A stretch of 64,000 nucleotides of DNA, from NCBI RefSeq assembly GCF_027938815.1, contig NZ_CP115913.1:5118001-5182000 (forward strand). The letters are read 5' to 3'. This stretch comes from Oceanirhabdus sp. W0125-5. GTDB taxonomy: Bacteria > Bacillota > Clostridia > Clostridiales > Clostridiaceae. Under the pieces are notes generated by a model, which was not told the DNA's origin, did no database searches, and saw only the letters and a list, made by a program, of their open reading frames with translations. Within the stretch, counting starts at the first letter, position 1; each line of letters starts with the position of its first letter. A program made the translations under genes and the position numbers. Below, piece by piece: positions 42,789-51,278 of the stretch.

Positions 42789-44258
42789 TTATTTAGCTTC
42801 TTCTATTGCTCTTAAGAATTTATTAACTCTCTCTTTATACCATTCATGATCTTTACTAATTTCCTCTTCAGTAATATTAAAATATTTATGACTAATTTGT
42901 TGTTCAGTAGAATATGTATTATCAAATGTAACATCAAAATACCCAAACTTATCATTTAACTTTACAACATTCCACATGTGTCCTTCCACACCTGAATTTC
43001 CTGAAACACTATAAGATTCTATACCTACTTTTCTTAATAATATATTTAAACTATCAGCAAACCCACCGCATATACCTTTATCTTTTAAAAGTATTCCATA
43101 TGCTGTTCTTGAATCAAAATCTACCTTTCCGTCATTTGAATAATACTCCATATCATAATCTGCATTATTAATAATATAATCATATACAGTTTTAACTTTC
43201 TCTATATCAGTCATATTAGGAGTAATAATCTCTCTTATTATTTCATCTGCTTTATCATTAAGCTCTTTTACAAAACCTATTGCTTTATCTTTTGAATCTT
43301 CATAATACTGTATTGTTACTAAGGTATAGTCATTGTTACATATAAAAAACACATATGGAGAAACTAAACTCTGCAGCCCTTCATATATAATATCAACATC
43401 AAGATTTTTCATATATATATATACTGAATCTTCACCAATCTTCTCAGCCAATGCTTCTCTTAATTCCATCACATTTGCAGCTTCTACTGTTTTTTCTGGA
43501 AGTACTTTTATTCTTAACGCGCCTGAATATATCTTACTATTATCTTCTTTTGAAATAATACTAATATTAATTTCTGTTTCCCCAGCTTTTAATGTATCCA
43601 CAGTCCCATCTTTGCTTATGTTTATAATGGTATTATCCTGTGGTATATATTTAACATCATATTTTTTAGATTTATTTCCTAATAAGTCTATTTTAGCATT
43701 ATCCCCCATTTTTAAAATTCTCTTATTTAACACAGTAGCCACTTCTTTATTATTTTTAGGCATAAAAATATCACTGTTTTTTTCAAAATAATAATAATAT
43801 ATTTTTAAATTCAATTGTTTTTTTTCTTTATCACATACTGTTTCAATTCTTTCAACTACATTTAATTCTGGATGATCATAAATCAAAGCATTCTTAATGT
43901 TATCAATAATATAAAGAGCATCTATATATATATCCATACTAAACTCATTAATATTCTCATACTCTGATATATCAAAATTTACAATACTGCTTCTTTCCTT
44001 AATTGTATCTAATAAAGAATTATAAATATCTTTTTCTTTTTTAACTAAGATAGTATTATTTTCTTTTGATAAATCTATTTCCACCTGTACATCAGCTTTT
44101 GAATCCTTTTCATTATTATTTTGATTAATATTTTCTTTCTGTTCTACTGATTGATTGGTATTTTTATTTATAGATGTATTTGTAATATCTCTTGCTCCAC
44201 ATCCTACTAATCCTAAAACAAATATACATGCTAAAACAATACTTTTTGATTTCTTCAT
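42789..44258 (-). CDS. Lipoprotein with transglutaminase-like domain
   Basis: 489 residues. The lipobox LVGC (Cys20) predicts a membrane-anchored extracellular protein. An Asn/Lys/Glu linker follows, then a region with a Big2-like segment (about 205-255: VKYIPQDNTIINISKDGTVD...TLKAGETEINI). The C-terminal transglutaminase/protease fold has the triad Cys397 (KGICGGFADS), His427 (VEGHMWNVV) and Asp442 (GYFDVTFDN). The family includes peptidases and cross-linking enzymes acting on surface proteins, and the reaction here is open. It is divergent from the cysteine desulfidase gene. Confidence 0.88.
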   Translation of the reverse strand: MKKSKSIVLACIFVLGLVGCGARDITNTSINKNTNQSVEQKENINQNNNEKDSKADVQVEIDLSKENNTILVKKEKDIYNSLLDTIKERSSIVNFDISEYENINEFSMDIYIDALYIIDNIKNALIYDHPELNVVERIETVCDKEKKQLNLKIYYYYFEKNSDIFMPKNNKEVATVLNKRILKMGDNAKIDLLGNKSKKYDVKYIPQDNTIINISKDGTVDTLKAGETEINISIISKEDNSKIYSGALRIKVLPEKTVEAANVMELREALAEKIGEDSVYIYMKNLDVDIIYEGLQSLVSPYVFFICNNDYTLVTIQYYEDSKDKAIGFVKELNDKADEIIREIITPNMTDIEKVKTVYDYIINNADYDMEYYSNDGKVDFDSRTAYGILLKDKGICGGFADSLNILLRKVGIESYSVSGNSGVEGHMWNVVKLNDKFGYFDVTFDNTYSTEQQISHKYFNITEEEISKDHEWYKERVNKFLRAIEEAK

Positions 44259-44510
44259 ATTTCGTCTCCTTTTAGTCCCACGTTCAGTTTCTTCTTCAAA
44301 TTCTCAACTCACTAATTTATTATTTCAATTAAAATAAATCTTTTTATTCCAGTTCATGATACCCATAATAGTATTTCATTTACAGTATTGAAATCTTACC
44401 CTATACTATTATAATTACAATCACCATATTATCAACAGCTCTAGACATTAATTTACAATAACTTCAAAATTTAGACACAACTCATCATCTAAAAATTCTA
44501 AAAGGAACAG

Positions 44511-44573
44511 TCTCAAAATGATACCACTTTCTCATTTTGAGATTATTCCATTTAATATTTTCTCATTTTGAGA
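44511..44573. promoter_or_regulatory. Triple TCTCA-N3-TGAGA motif, candidate enhancer sites
   Basis: TCTCATTTTGAGA (a 5-bp dyad with a 3-bp spacer) occurs exactly at 44530-44542 and 44561-44573, and a related TCTCAAAATGATA at 44511-44523. They lie 185-250 bp upstream of the sigma-54 promoter, where enhancer-binding proteins bind. The first two can also pair as a hairpin, so a structural role is the alternative. Confidence 0.6.
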
Positions 44574-44754
44574 AATTCAATCTTACTTTAAACTTATATC
44601 AATAATATTTTCCTTTATTAAAAAAAAGAATAAAAAATAAACTTAAAATATTACTCCTCTTCTTTACCTGATATTAAAGGAAACTCAACATACTTTACAT
44701 AGTAATTATTTTAAAAATCAAATTAAAAATAAAAAAATACTCCTTTTAATAATT

Positions 44755-44771
44755 TTGGCATGGTAATTGCT
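44755..44771 (+). promoter_or_regulatory. Sigma-54 (-24/-12) promoter of cdsB
   Basis: TTTGGCATGGTAATTGCTT contains the invariant GG (44757-44758) and GC (44769-44770) separated by exactly 10 bp, with TGGCA and TTGC as in the consensus. Initiation would fall near 44782, 24 bp before the start codon. Confidence 0.93.
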
Positions 44772-44805
44772 TATATTATTTGTAACAAGAAGAGGGAGTG
44801 ATTTC

Positions 44806-46107
44806 ATGAATATAGGAAATCTTATTATTGATACTTTAAAAGAAGAAGTAGTTCCAGCAATGGGATGTACAGAACCAGTTGCAGTTGCATTGGCGTGTGC
44901 AAAAGTTAAAGAGTTAATAGATTTTAATACAATTAATAATATAGAAGTTTTAGTTGGCCCTAATATATATAAAAATGGATTAGCAGTTGGAATCCCAAAT
45001 ACAAATGAAGTAGGACTTTACATATCAGCAGCCCTAGGAATAACAGGCGGGAAAAGCGAAAAAGACTTAAGAGTATTAGAAGGTCTTACTGAAGAGGATG
45101 TTAAACTTGCAAATGATTTATTAGACAGTGGGAAACTATCATTAGATATAAAAGATACAAAAGAAAAAATATATATTGAAGCAAAGATTGATACAGACAA
45201 AGGATCTGCTAAAGTAATTATCCAAGGAAGACACAATAAATTTGTGTTTATCGAAAAACAAGGACAAGTACTATTAGATTCACAAGAGGAAAGTGTACAA
45301 AGCACAAATTCAAAAAATACTTTATACACTATGAAGATTTCTGATATTATAAAAGAAATAGAAAAAATTCCACACCAAGATATTTCTTTTATGTTAGATG
45401 GTTTAGAGATGAATGAAAAAGTATCTCAATGTGGTTTAAATGAAAGAAAAGGTATGGGAGTTGGATACAGCTTTAAAGAAAATATTGAAAAAGGAATTCT
45501 ATCTAGCGATTTAGCTAATACCGCTATGATGATGACAGCAGCTGCTTCAGATGCTAGAATGTCTGGAATTTGTTTATCTGTTATGAGTAGTAATGGAAGT
45601 GGAAATAATGGATTAACTGCTATTTTACCTATAGCAGCTTACAGAAAAAAATTCAATGTAGATGATGAAAGATTAGCTAAAGCTTTAGCTATAAGTCACA
45701 TTATGAATAGTTATACTAAGAGTTATATAGGTAGATTATCTGCTTTATGTGCTTGTGGTGTTGCAGCTGGAACAGGAGCTGGTGTAGCAATAGCTTGGTT
45801 AATGGGTGCAAATGAAAAACAAATAGATGGTGTTATAAAAAATATGATTGCCAACACTAGTGGAATGATCTGTGATGGTGCAAAAGTAGGATGTGCATTA
45901 AAACTTTCAACTTCTGCTTCTTCTGCTGTACAATCTGCACTTTTAGCTATGAACGATTGTATAGTTCCTGCAAGAAATGGAATTGTTGCTGAAACTGCTG
46001 AAGATACAATAAAGAATTTAAAAACTTTATCTGTTGAAGGAATGGGAAATGCTGATAGTTGCATTTTAAAGATCATGAAGCAAATGCAAGCTCAAGCACA
46101 TGCGTAA
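44806..46107 (+). CDS. cdsB: L-cysteine desulfidase family protein (UPF0597/CdsB/CyuA)
   Basis: 433 residues from ATG 44806, with GGGAG 7 nt upstream. The frame is open further up, but that stretch is the sigma-54 promoter. The [4Fe-4S] enzyme family signature is MGCTEPVAVALACA near the N-terminus, with later conserved cysteines in ISGMICDGAKVGCALKLSTS and the Ser-rich NGSGNNGLTAILPIAAY. It cleaves L-cysteine to pyruvate, ammonia and sulfide, for detoxification or catabolism. The next gene is a sigma-54 activator, matching the CdsB/CdsR pair described in Clostridioides difficile. Confidence 0.92.
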   Translation: MNIGNLIIDTLKEEVVPAMGCTEPVAVALACAKVKELIDFNTINNIEVLVGPNIYKNGLAVGIPNTNEVGLYISAALGITGGKSEKDLRVLEGLTEEDVKLANDLLDSGKLSLDIKDTKEKIYIEAKIDTDKGSAKVIIQGRHNKFVFIEKQGQVLLDSQEESVQSTNSKNTLYTMKISDIIKEIEKIPHQDISFMLDGLEMNEKVSQCGLNERKGMGVGYSFKENIEKGILSSDLANTAMMMTAAASDARMSGICLSVMSSNGSGNNGLTAILPIAAYRKKFNVDDERLAKALAISHIMNSYTKSYIGRLSALCACGVAAGTGAGVAIAWLMGANEKQIDGVIKNMIANTSGMICDGAKVGCALKLSTSASSAVQSALLAMNDCIVPARNGIVAETAEDTIKNLKTLSVEGMGNADSCILKIMKQMQAQAHA

Positions 46108-46121
46108 CACGCTAAAAACAA

Positions 46122-46215
46122 ATGTAGAATTGAGAATGTAGAATGGAGAATGATGGATGCTTCTGCATATGCAGAAGCTACATTTATCTAGGGATAAACT
46201 ATTGTATTTAAAATT
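46122..46215 (+). repeat. Structured dispersed repeat, copy B (shortened)
   Basis: AATTGAGAATGTAGAATGG...GGATG, then the hairpin GCTTCTGC-atat-GCAGAAGC, CTACATTTA, TCTAGGGATAAA and TATTGTATTTAAA. The middle hairpin of copies A and C is missing. It lies between cdsB and its regulator. Confidence 0.8.
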
Positions 46216-46252
46216 CAAGTGATCTTTATTTATACATGGAGAGGAATAAATT

Positions 46253-48026
46253 ATGAACTTAAGTAAAATTGTATCAAGTGTTCAAAACATTTCAGAAGCT
46301 ATATCAAGTGTACTTAAGATTGATGTAACTGTTGTTGATGATTGTCTTAATAGAATAGCAGGTACAGGCCGTTATAAGCAATGTATCGGAGAGCCAGTTA
46401 GCAAAAATTCTGTGTTCAGCTTTGCTTTATGCAAAGGTGAAAGCTTTATTATTGAAAATCCTGGTGAACATACTGTATGTTTAAAATGTGAAGCATTGAA
46501 AACCTGTAGTGAACGTGCAGAAGTTTGTTGTCCAATTAAAGTGGGTAATCGTGCTATTGGGGCTATTGGGCTTATTGCTTTTGAAGAAGAACAACGAAAT
46601 GCAATTATTAATGATAAAGAAAATCTAATAGGATTTTTAAATAGAATGGCCGATTTAATTTCTTCCAAATTATTAGAGCAAGAGAATACTGATAAAATTA
46701 AGCTTTTAGTAAAGAATTTAGAGACTGTTATAGACTCTGTAGACAAAGGAATCATTTCAGTTGATACAGAAGGAAGAGTCTCTAGCTTTAATAAAAAAGC
46801 TCTTGAATTATTCCATATAAACGAAGATGAAATCTTAAATATGAATATTAAAGCTTTCATTGAAAATATAAATTTAAATACTTTGATGGGACACACTAAT
46901 GGAGTAAAAAAACAGACAATTCACCTATAAAAAAAATCACCATCATTTCAGAGGTGTTTTTGATGCAAATCCTATTAAAGTTGATAATAAAACCTTTGGT
47001 TTAGTATTTACCTTCAGTAATATCTCTGAAGTATTAAACACAGTAAATAAAATTACAACTGGTACAATTATTACAGGCTTTGATAGCATTATTGGTGAAA
47101 GTCAATGTTTAAAACAGGTAAAAGCCGAAGCAGAAAAAGCTTCTAATTCAACCTCTACAGTATTGATTCAAGGAGAAAGTGGAACAGGAAAGGAACTCTT
47201 TGCAAGGGCTATTCATTTTCACAGTGATAGATTCTGTGGTCCCTTTATTCCAATAAACTGTGCAGCTATTCCAGAACAATTACTGGAAAGTGAACTTTTT
47301 GGTTATGAAGAAGGTGCATTTACAGGAGCACGACGTGGCGGTAAAGCTGGAAAATTTGAATTAGCCAATAAGGGTACAATTTTTCTAGATGAAATTGGCG
47401 ATTTACCACTTCACCTTCAAGCTAAACTTTTAAGAGTTGTACAGGAAAATGTTATTGAAAAAGTTGGTGGAAAAGATTATATCCCAATTGATGTTAGAAT
47501 TATCGCAGCTACTCATAAAGATTTAGAGAAAAAAGCTTTTGAGGGTGAATTTAGACAGGATCTTTTTTATAGATTAAATGTTATTCCTGTAAACATTCCA
47601 TCATTAAGAGAAAGAAAAGAAGACATTGTGATTTTAGTGCAATATCTATTAAATAAATGCAATAAAAAGTTAGGTAAAAACATTAAGGAGATATCTCCTT
47701 GCGCCTTAGATATACTTAAAAATTATCAGTGGCCAGGTAATGTTAGAGAACTTGAAAATACTATTGAATACGCTGTTAACATGTGTAGAAGCAGTGAAAT
47801 CCAAGTTATAGATCTCCCTAATCGTTTGAAAAACGTATGTAAATCATTAAACGAAACAAAATTTGAAGGCATCACAGCTATCAAAGATTTAGAAAGAAGA
47901 GAGATTGAAAAAGCAATCAAATATTTTGGAAGCTCTAAACAAGCTATTACCAAAGCAGCTGAATCTTTAGGTATTGGTAGAGCTACTTTGTATAGAAAGA
48001 TTAAAGAATACGAAATAAATCAATAA
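46253..48026 (+). pseudogene. cdsR: Sigma-54 enhancer-binding regulator (CdsR-like), interrupted by a frameshift
   Basis: One gene in two frames. 46253-46930 encodes an N-terminal GAF-like sensor with a cysteine cluster (CLKCEALKTCSERAEVCCPI, about 80-99) and the start of a PAS domain, and stops at TAA 46928. From about 46908 the +1 frame continues without a break (NHHHFRGVFDANP... TFGLVFTF) into the AAA+ domain: GESGTGKE Walker A, GAFTGA sigma-54 contact loop, FLDEIGDLP Walker B, then a Fis-type HTH ending at 48026. Removing one A from the A7 run at 46906-46912 restores a single frame of about 590 codons. The break may be a real mutation, a phase-variable run or an assembly error. It follows its likely target cdsB. 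Confidence 0.85.
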
Positions 48027-48048
48027 AAAAGCCCTGAAGGGCTTTTTT
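48025..48048 (+). terminator. Terminator of cdsR
   Basis: AAAAAAGCCC-TGAA-GGGCTTTTTT, overlapping the stop codon. The dispersed repeat begins right after its T-run. Confidence 0.93.
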
Positions 48049-48049
48049 T

Positions 48050-48300
48050 AGTTGAGAGTTGAGAATTGAAAGTTGAGAACGTTGGATGATTCTGACTTAG
48101 GTCAGAATCTACATTTTATTGTTTTTTATAACAAGATTTCTTTACTCATTTTATCTGGGATAAAATATTGTATTTTAAATACAATGTTTCATTGCAAATG
48201 AAACGAGTAAATCTGTTTGTAGTCCAAAGAAAAATATGATAATAATTTCTCGACGAGAAATATCATTGGTTGTCAATTCTGAACTCACAACTTTCAACTT
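48050..48300 (+). repeat. Structured dispersed repeat, copy C (fullest copy)
   Basis: About 250 bp. It starts AGTTGAGAGTTGAGAATTGAAAG and ends CAATTCTGAACTCACAACTTTC, loosely inverted to each other. Inside are the hairpin GATTCTGAC-ttag-GTCAGAATC, TTGTTTTTTATAACAA, TTTACTCATTTTATCTGGGATAAAA, GTTTCATTGCAAATGAAAC, and TTTCTCGACGAGAAA near 48250. There is no open reading frame, so it is MITE-like. Confidence 0.85.
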
Positions 48301-48342
48301 TATTTTAATACTTGATGTTTTTATAATATAAGGAATATTTTA

Positions 48343-48371
48343 TTGAACATAGTTAAAAATAAGTATATGAT
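48343..48371 (+). promoter_or_regulatory. Promoter of the short BFD-type ferredoxin gene
   Basis: TTGAAC (48343-48348), a 17-bp spacer and TATGAT (48366-48371), 30 bp before the TTG start codon. Confidence 0.7.
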
Positions 48372-48400
48372 AAATTTAATATTCTTGGAGATATTTATTC

Positions 48401-48568
48401 TTGCCTGAGATTTACACTTGTTTTAGAATGAGCGAATATCAAATTCGTGAAGCAGTTAGAAATGGCGTAAAAACTGTTGAAGCAGTAGGCAAAGCAACAT
48501 CAGCCGGCACTGGATGTGGAACTTGCTTTCAAGAAATCCAAAGGATAATTGACGAAGAAACAAAGTAA
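48401..48568 (+). CDS. BFD-type [2Fe-2S] ferredoxin-like protein, 55 aa
   Basis: A short gene starting at TTG 48401, with GGAGA 9-10 nt upstream and its own promoter and terminator. The sequence runs PEIYTCFRMSEYQIREAV, then TVEAVGKATSAGTGCGTCFQEIQRII, the typical bacterioferritin-associated-ferredoxin ending with the CGTC cluster pair. The N-terminal pair, normally CxC, reads TCFR, so one cluster cysteine is missing. This could be a defective or functionally changed version. An ATG at 48428 would drop the first cysteine, so TTG is preferred. Confidence 0.7.
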   Translation: MPEIYTCFRMSEYQIREAVRNGVKTVEAVGKATSAGTGCGTCFQEIQRIIDEETK

Positions 48569-48571
48569 CAT

Positions 48572-48616
48572 TAAAGACCCTGTAAGCAACTATTCATTTG
48601 TTTATAGGGTCTTTAA
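48572..48616 (+). terminator. Terminator of the BFD-type gene
   Basis: TAAAGACCCT pairs with AGGGTCTTTA (long loop) directly after the stop, followed by ATTTTTA. Confidence 0.8.
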
Positions 48617-48686
48617 TTTTTATACTCAGGGTATTTAATCATTCTTTAACTTGTTGAATTAATTAACTTTCTTTATATGTATATTC

Positions 48687-48717
48687 TAAAAGTCCACCTT
48701 TATAAAAGTGGACTTTT
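48687..48717. terminator. Hairpin AAAAGTCCAC/GTGGACTTTT
   Basis: A 10-bp stem with T-runs on both strands, between convergent genes. It would end both the BFD and the Eis-like transcripts. Confidence 0.85.
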
Positions 48718-48736
48718 GTTATGAGATTTCAATTAT

Positions 48737-48814
48737 TTAAATCGGCTCACAAAAAATTATTATCGAACCATCTATAGTTGTAACATTACAAGTTCTTCCG
48801 CCCCATGGTTGCTC
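48737..48814 (-). pseudogene. C-terminal remnant of a VOC (glyoxalase/bleomycin-resistance fold) gene
   Basis: Immediately after, and in frame with, the Eis-like stop codon (48815-48817) the minus strand reads EQPWGGRTCNVTTIDGS then IIIFCEPI and a stop at 48737. The (D/E)QPWG...DG(S/N)... EP pattern is the classic last strand of VOC proteins. Only 25 codons remain, with no start. It marks a deletion that removed most of a VOC gene. Confidence 0.65.
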
Positions 48815-50068
48815 TTATATCTCTGTAATTTCATTTAAGCTATCATTTATATCTAATGTCCAAATATATGGATATCCTTGAGGAAATAATACTTTAAATA
48901 CTTCCTCAACTTCATCATTTAAGTATTGTATTTTATCTTTATAATACTCTATAGATTTATATCCCGTATAAATTGAAGTAAGCACACTCATAGGAATTTT
49001 AACTTTTATTCCTATAGTATCTGTTATTTTTATAACTCCTTCTTTTATTTCCAAAGTAGCTATTTCTTTTTCAGTTACTATAGTATAATTAGCACTTATC
49101 CTATTAAACTTAGATTCTTTCAATCTCTCTTGCAATAACCCTGATATCCCCATTAAAGCATTTTTAAGATCTAGAATCTTATACATTTCCCCCCATGTAC
49201 CATGAAATATTTCATTGTTACACCTGAAGGTTCCCCCTTTTTTGTAAATGTACTTTGCAAAACTATTATTTAGCGGGCACCTTACTCCTACTTTGTTATA
49301 GTTTTTATCATTTGTAATTTCATATATCTTTAAGCATAAACTTTCTGCTGCTGTTTCATTTCGCATTGCTACTTCTTTAATAATTAACTGGCTATCTTCT
49401 TTTTTTATCCATGCATAACCCATCAAGTCTTCTCCACTTGATACAACATACCAATAAGAGTCTCTATCTAAAGCTTTCTCTTCTATCATGTATTTTAAAT
49501 ATTCTACACTTCTTACTTCTGAACCGAAGTTGTAAGCTGTTTCTTTATCAAATATCTCTATTATTTTCTCTAATAACTTATTACTAAACTCACTTACATT
49601 TTCTACTGAATACTCGCTTTTACAGTTCTTTATCAGTTCTTTATCAATATTTACATAATTATAAAAATAGGCTGGCACAGCGTATTCAAATCCATATTGT
49701 TGATAAAAATTAGGAATACCTATTAATCTACATAAAAATATTCCCTCCTCTTTCATCTTCTTAAAAGAATACTCCATCAATTTACTGCAGTAACCTTTTC
49801 CTCTGTAATCCTGATGAGTACCCACTATATCGAACTCTCCAACCTTGATTTTATTTTTCCCTATCCTTTGATTTTTCTTTGTTACAACAACAGAAGAAAT
49901 AATTTGATTGCACTCTTCTATATAAAAACAATCCTCTTCAATCTTACTAAATGGATTTTTATATAATAGTTTATCTAACTCTTCTTCTAATCTTTGATTT
50001 CCATGAACCAACTTATTAAATATCAAATACCTTTCTTTATCTGTTTGTTTTAATGATTTAATCTTCAC
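48815..50068 (-). CDS. Eis-like multi-domain GNAT acetyltransferase
   Basis: 417 residues from GTG 50068 (GGGGAG upstream). The first GNAT domain has VGTHQDYRGKGYCSKLMEYSF, followed by the Eis-type IGIPNFYQQYGFEYAVPAYFY. A second GNAT-like region (about 165-290) and a C-terminal SCP2-like domain (about 300-415, ISANYTIVTEKEIATLEI) complete the Eis architecture. Substrates of such enzymes include amines on aminoglycosides and peptides. The stop codon abuts a VOC-family remnant, so the very C-terminus may have been set by a deletion. Confidence 0.87.
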   Translation of the reverse strand: MKIKSLKQTDKERYLIFNKLVHGNQRLEEELDKLLYKNPFSKIEEDCFYIEECNQIISSVVVTKKNQRIGKNKIKVGEFDIVGTHQDYRGKGYCSKLMEYSFKKMKEEGIFLCRLIGIPNFYQQYGFEYAVPAYFYNYVNIDKELIKNCKSEYSVENVSEFSNKLLEKIIEIFDKETAYNFGSEVRSVEYLKYMIEEKALDRDSYWYVVSSGEDLMGYAWIKKEDSQLIIKEVAMRNETAAESLCLKIYEITNDKNYNKVGVRCPLNNSFAKYIYKKGGTFRCNNEIFHGTWGEMYKILDLKNALMGISGLLQERLKESKFNRISANYTIVTEKEIATLEIKEGVIKITDTIGIKVKIPMSVLTSIYTGYKSIEYYKDKIQYLNDEVEEVFKVLFPQGYPYIWTLDINDSLNEITEI

Positions 50069-50444
50069 TTTTTATACTCCCCTTTCTATTTTCTTAAGTT
50101 AGAAATAATTAGAGTATGTTAAAAGTAATACTACTATGTAGAATCTAAATAAAAAAGCTGTAAGTAAACTAATTCACTTACAGCTTATATCCATAAACAT
50201 AATTATAAATAGTCTTAAATTATATGGACATAAAGCAAATAGTTTTACTAATTAATATATCTAAAAATTTCATGCTTAATAGACCCTTTATAGGTCCTTA
50301 AAATAATCAATTTTTTAATTAGTTTTAACTATCTGTGTATTAAGTCCACCTTTCATAATAAAATAAAAAATTCTTATATTTATATTTTAACATTAATTGT
50401 ATTTATGTCAATATCTTCATATTCTTTAAATTTCTTTAAAAATT
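50069..50444. other. Intergenic region with a terminator
   Basis: This 376-bp gap carries one clear element, the stem AGCTGTAAGT/ACTTACAGCT (about 50156-50185), with a T-run on the minus strand. It is the likely terminator of the EamA gene, although about 260 bp downstream of its stop. The stretch between is AT-rich with no supported gene. Confidence 0.65.
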
Positions 50445-50861
50445 CTACTTTTTCATTAAAATCAATCCAACTATACATAAACAAATACCAATTATATTAA
50501 CTACTGATAAATGCTCCTTAAAAATATATATCCCTATTCCTACTAATACTAATGTTGAAATTGTAGTTGAAAAAAGAGGTGCTACATTAATATTCCAACC
50601 GTTTCTATATGCAAGAAGAAATCCCGTTTCTATTCCAAATACAGCTATTCCAAGGATATAGCTTGGCCAACTTAATTCCTTAAATGCCCCAACTATATTT
50701 TTACTTGGAAAAAGAAATATTGAGCCTATAGAAACAATTAATGCAACTAAATATGTTGCAGTCATAGACACCATTGGATTTATATTTTCATTTATAAATT
50801 TTTGCCCTATATGATACATTGCTGAGCAAATAATTACTAACAATATTGAAAAATAATACAT
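50445..50861 (-). CDS. EamA-like drug/metabolite transporter, single-domain
   Basis: 138 residues with five hydrophobic helices (about 2-14, 30-52, 66-86, 93-113 and 118-136). The typical half-size EamA/DMT pattern is present (PLFSTTISTLVLVGIGIYIFKEHLSVVNIIGICLCIVG). Half-size members work as dimers. The substrate is unknown. Confidence 0.82.
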   Translation of the reverse strand: MYYFSILLVIICSAMYHIGQKFINENINPMVSMTATYLVALIVSIGSIFLFPSKNIVGAFKELSWPSYILGIAVFGIETGFLLAYRNGWNINVAPLFSTTISTLVLVGIGIYIFKEHLSVVNIIGICLCIVGLILMKK

Positions 50862-51278
50862 TTTAAGTTCCCTTTCTAAGATTATTAATATATAATTCTA
50901 TTTTTGATATTACTAATATTTATTTTCGTTACTACCTTTATAAGTGAACTCTTTCATCTCTGTTCAAAGGTATAGTGATTTATTCTCTCTACTTTAATAT
51001 TTATTCTTTAGACAGTAATTATTTTTGCAATTTATTCTATAAATAAAATTATAAACAAAGAAATATATTTATTCACAACTTTAGATTATAACTAATTATT
51101 AATAAATAATAAAGAAAAAAAGACTTCTACTTTGTAAAAGTTTTTTATAATTTCATCTAAATTCTTAATTAAATTTCTTTGTAACTTTTGCTTAATTCAC
51201 ATATTATTGACATTTATCCTTTTTTCTTGTATTATAAATTTTTGTTATATAAATAAATATTTTAACATGGGAGGAAAT
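50862..51278. other. Intergenic region with a plus-strand promoter
   Basis: This gap of about 417 bp is AT-rich and non-coding. The one clear signal is TTGACA (51207-51212), a 17-bp spacer and TATTAT (51230-51235), which drives the downstream zinc-ribbon gene. A weak hairpin lies near 51125-51155. Confidence 0.7.
51207..51235 (+). promoter_or_regulatory. Sigma-A promoter of the zinc-ribbon membrane protein gene
   Basis: TTGACA, 17 bp, TATTAT, about 44 bp before the ATG at 51279. The frame is open across the promoter but is not the gene. Confidence 0.82.

Larger units (their letters stand above)
44259..44805. other. Divergent regulatory region upstream of the cysteine desulfidase
   Basis: This 547-bp gap between divergent genes has no coding signal. 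Its readable content is three similar short dyads at 44511-44573 and a sigma-54 promoter at 44755-44771, listed separately. Confidence 0.7.

Noticed and set aside
44259..44805. T-box or other riboswitch in the cdsB leader
   Set aside because: The sigma-54 start site leaves a leader of only about 24 nt, and no T-box or specifier pattern is present.
45018..46076. Long minus-strand frames across cdsB
   Set aside because: Antisense shadows of the clearly coding plus strand; no family motifs or start signals.
46906..46930. Programmed -1 ribosomal frameshifting as the explanation of the split cdsR
   Set aside because: The change needed is +1 (loss of one A), no -1 slippery heptamer with a downstream pseudoknot is apparent, and enhancer-binding regulators are not known to use recoding.
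50390..50480. Short minus-strand frame running out of the EamA gene end (…KVEFLKKFKEYEDID…)
   Set aside because: Thirty-odd codons starting inside the EamA coding region, with no homologue recognised; AT-rich chance is more likely.
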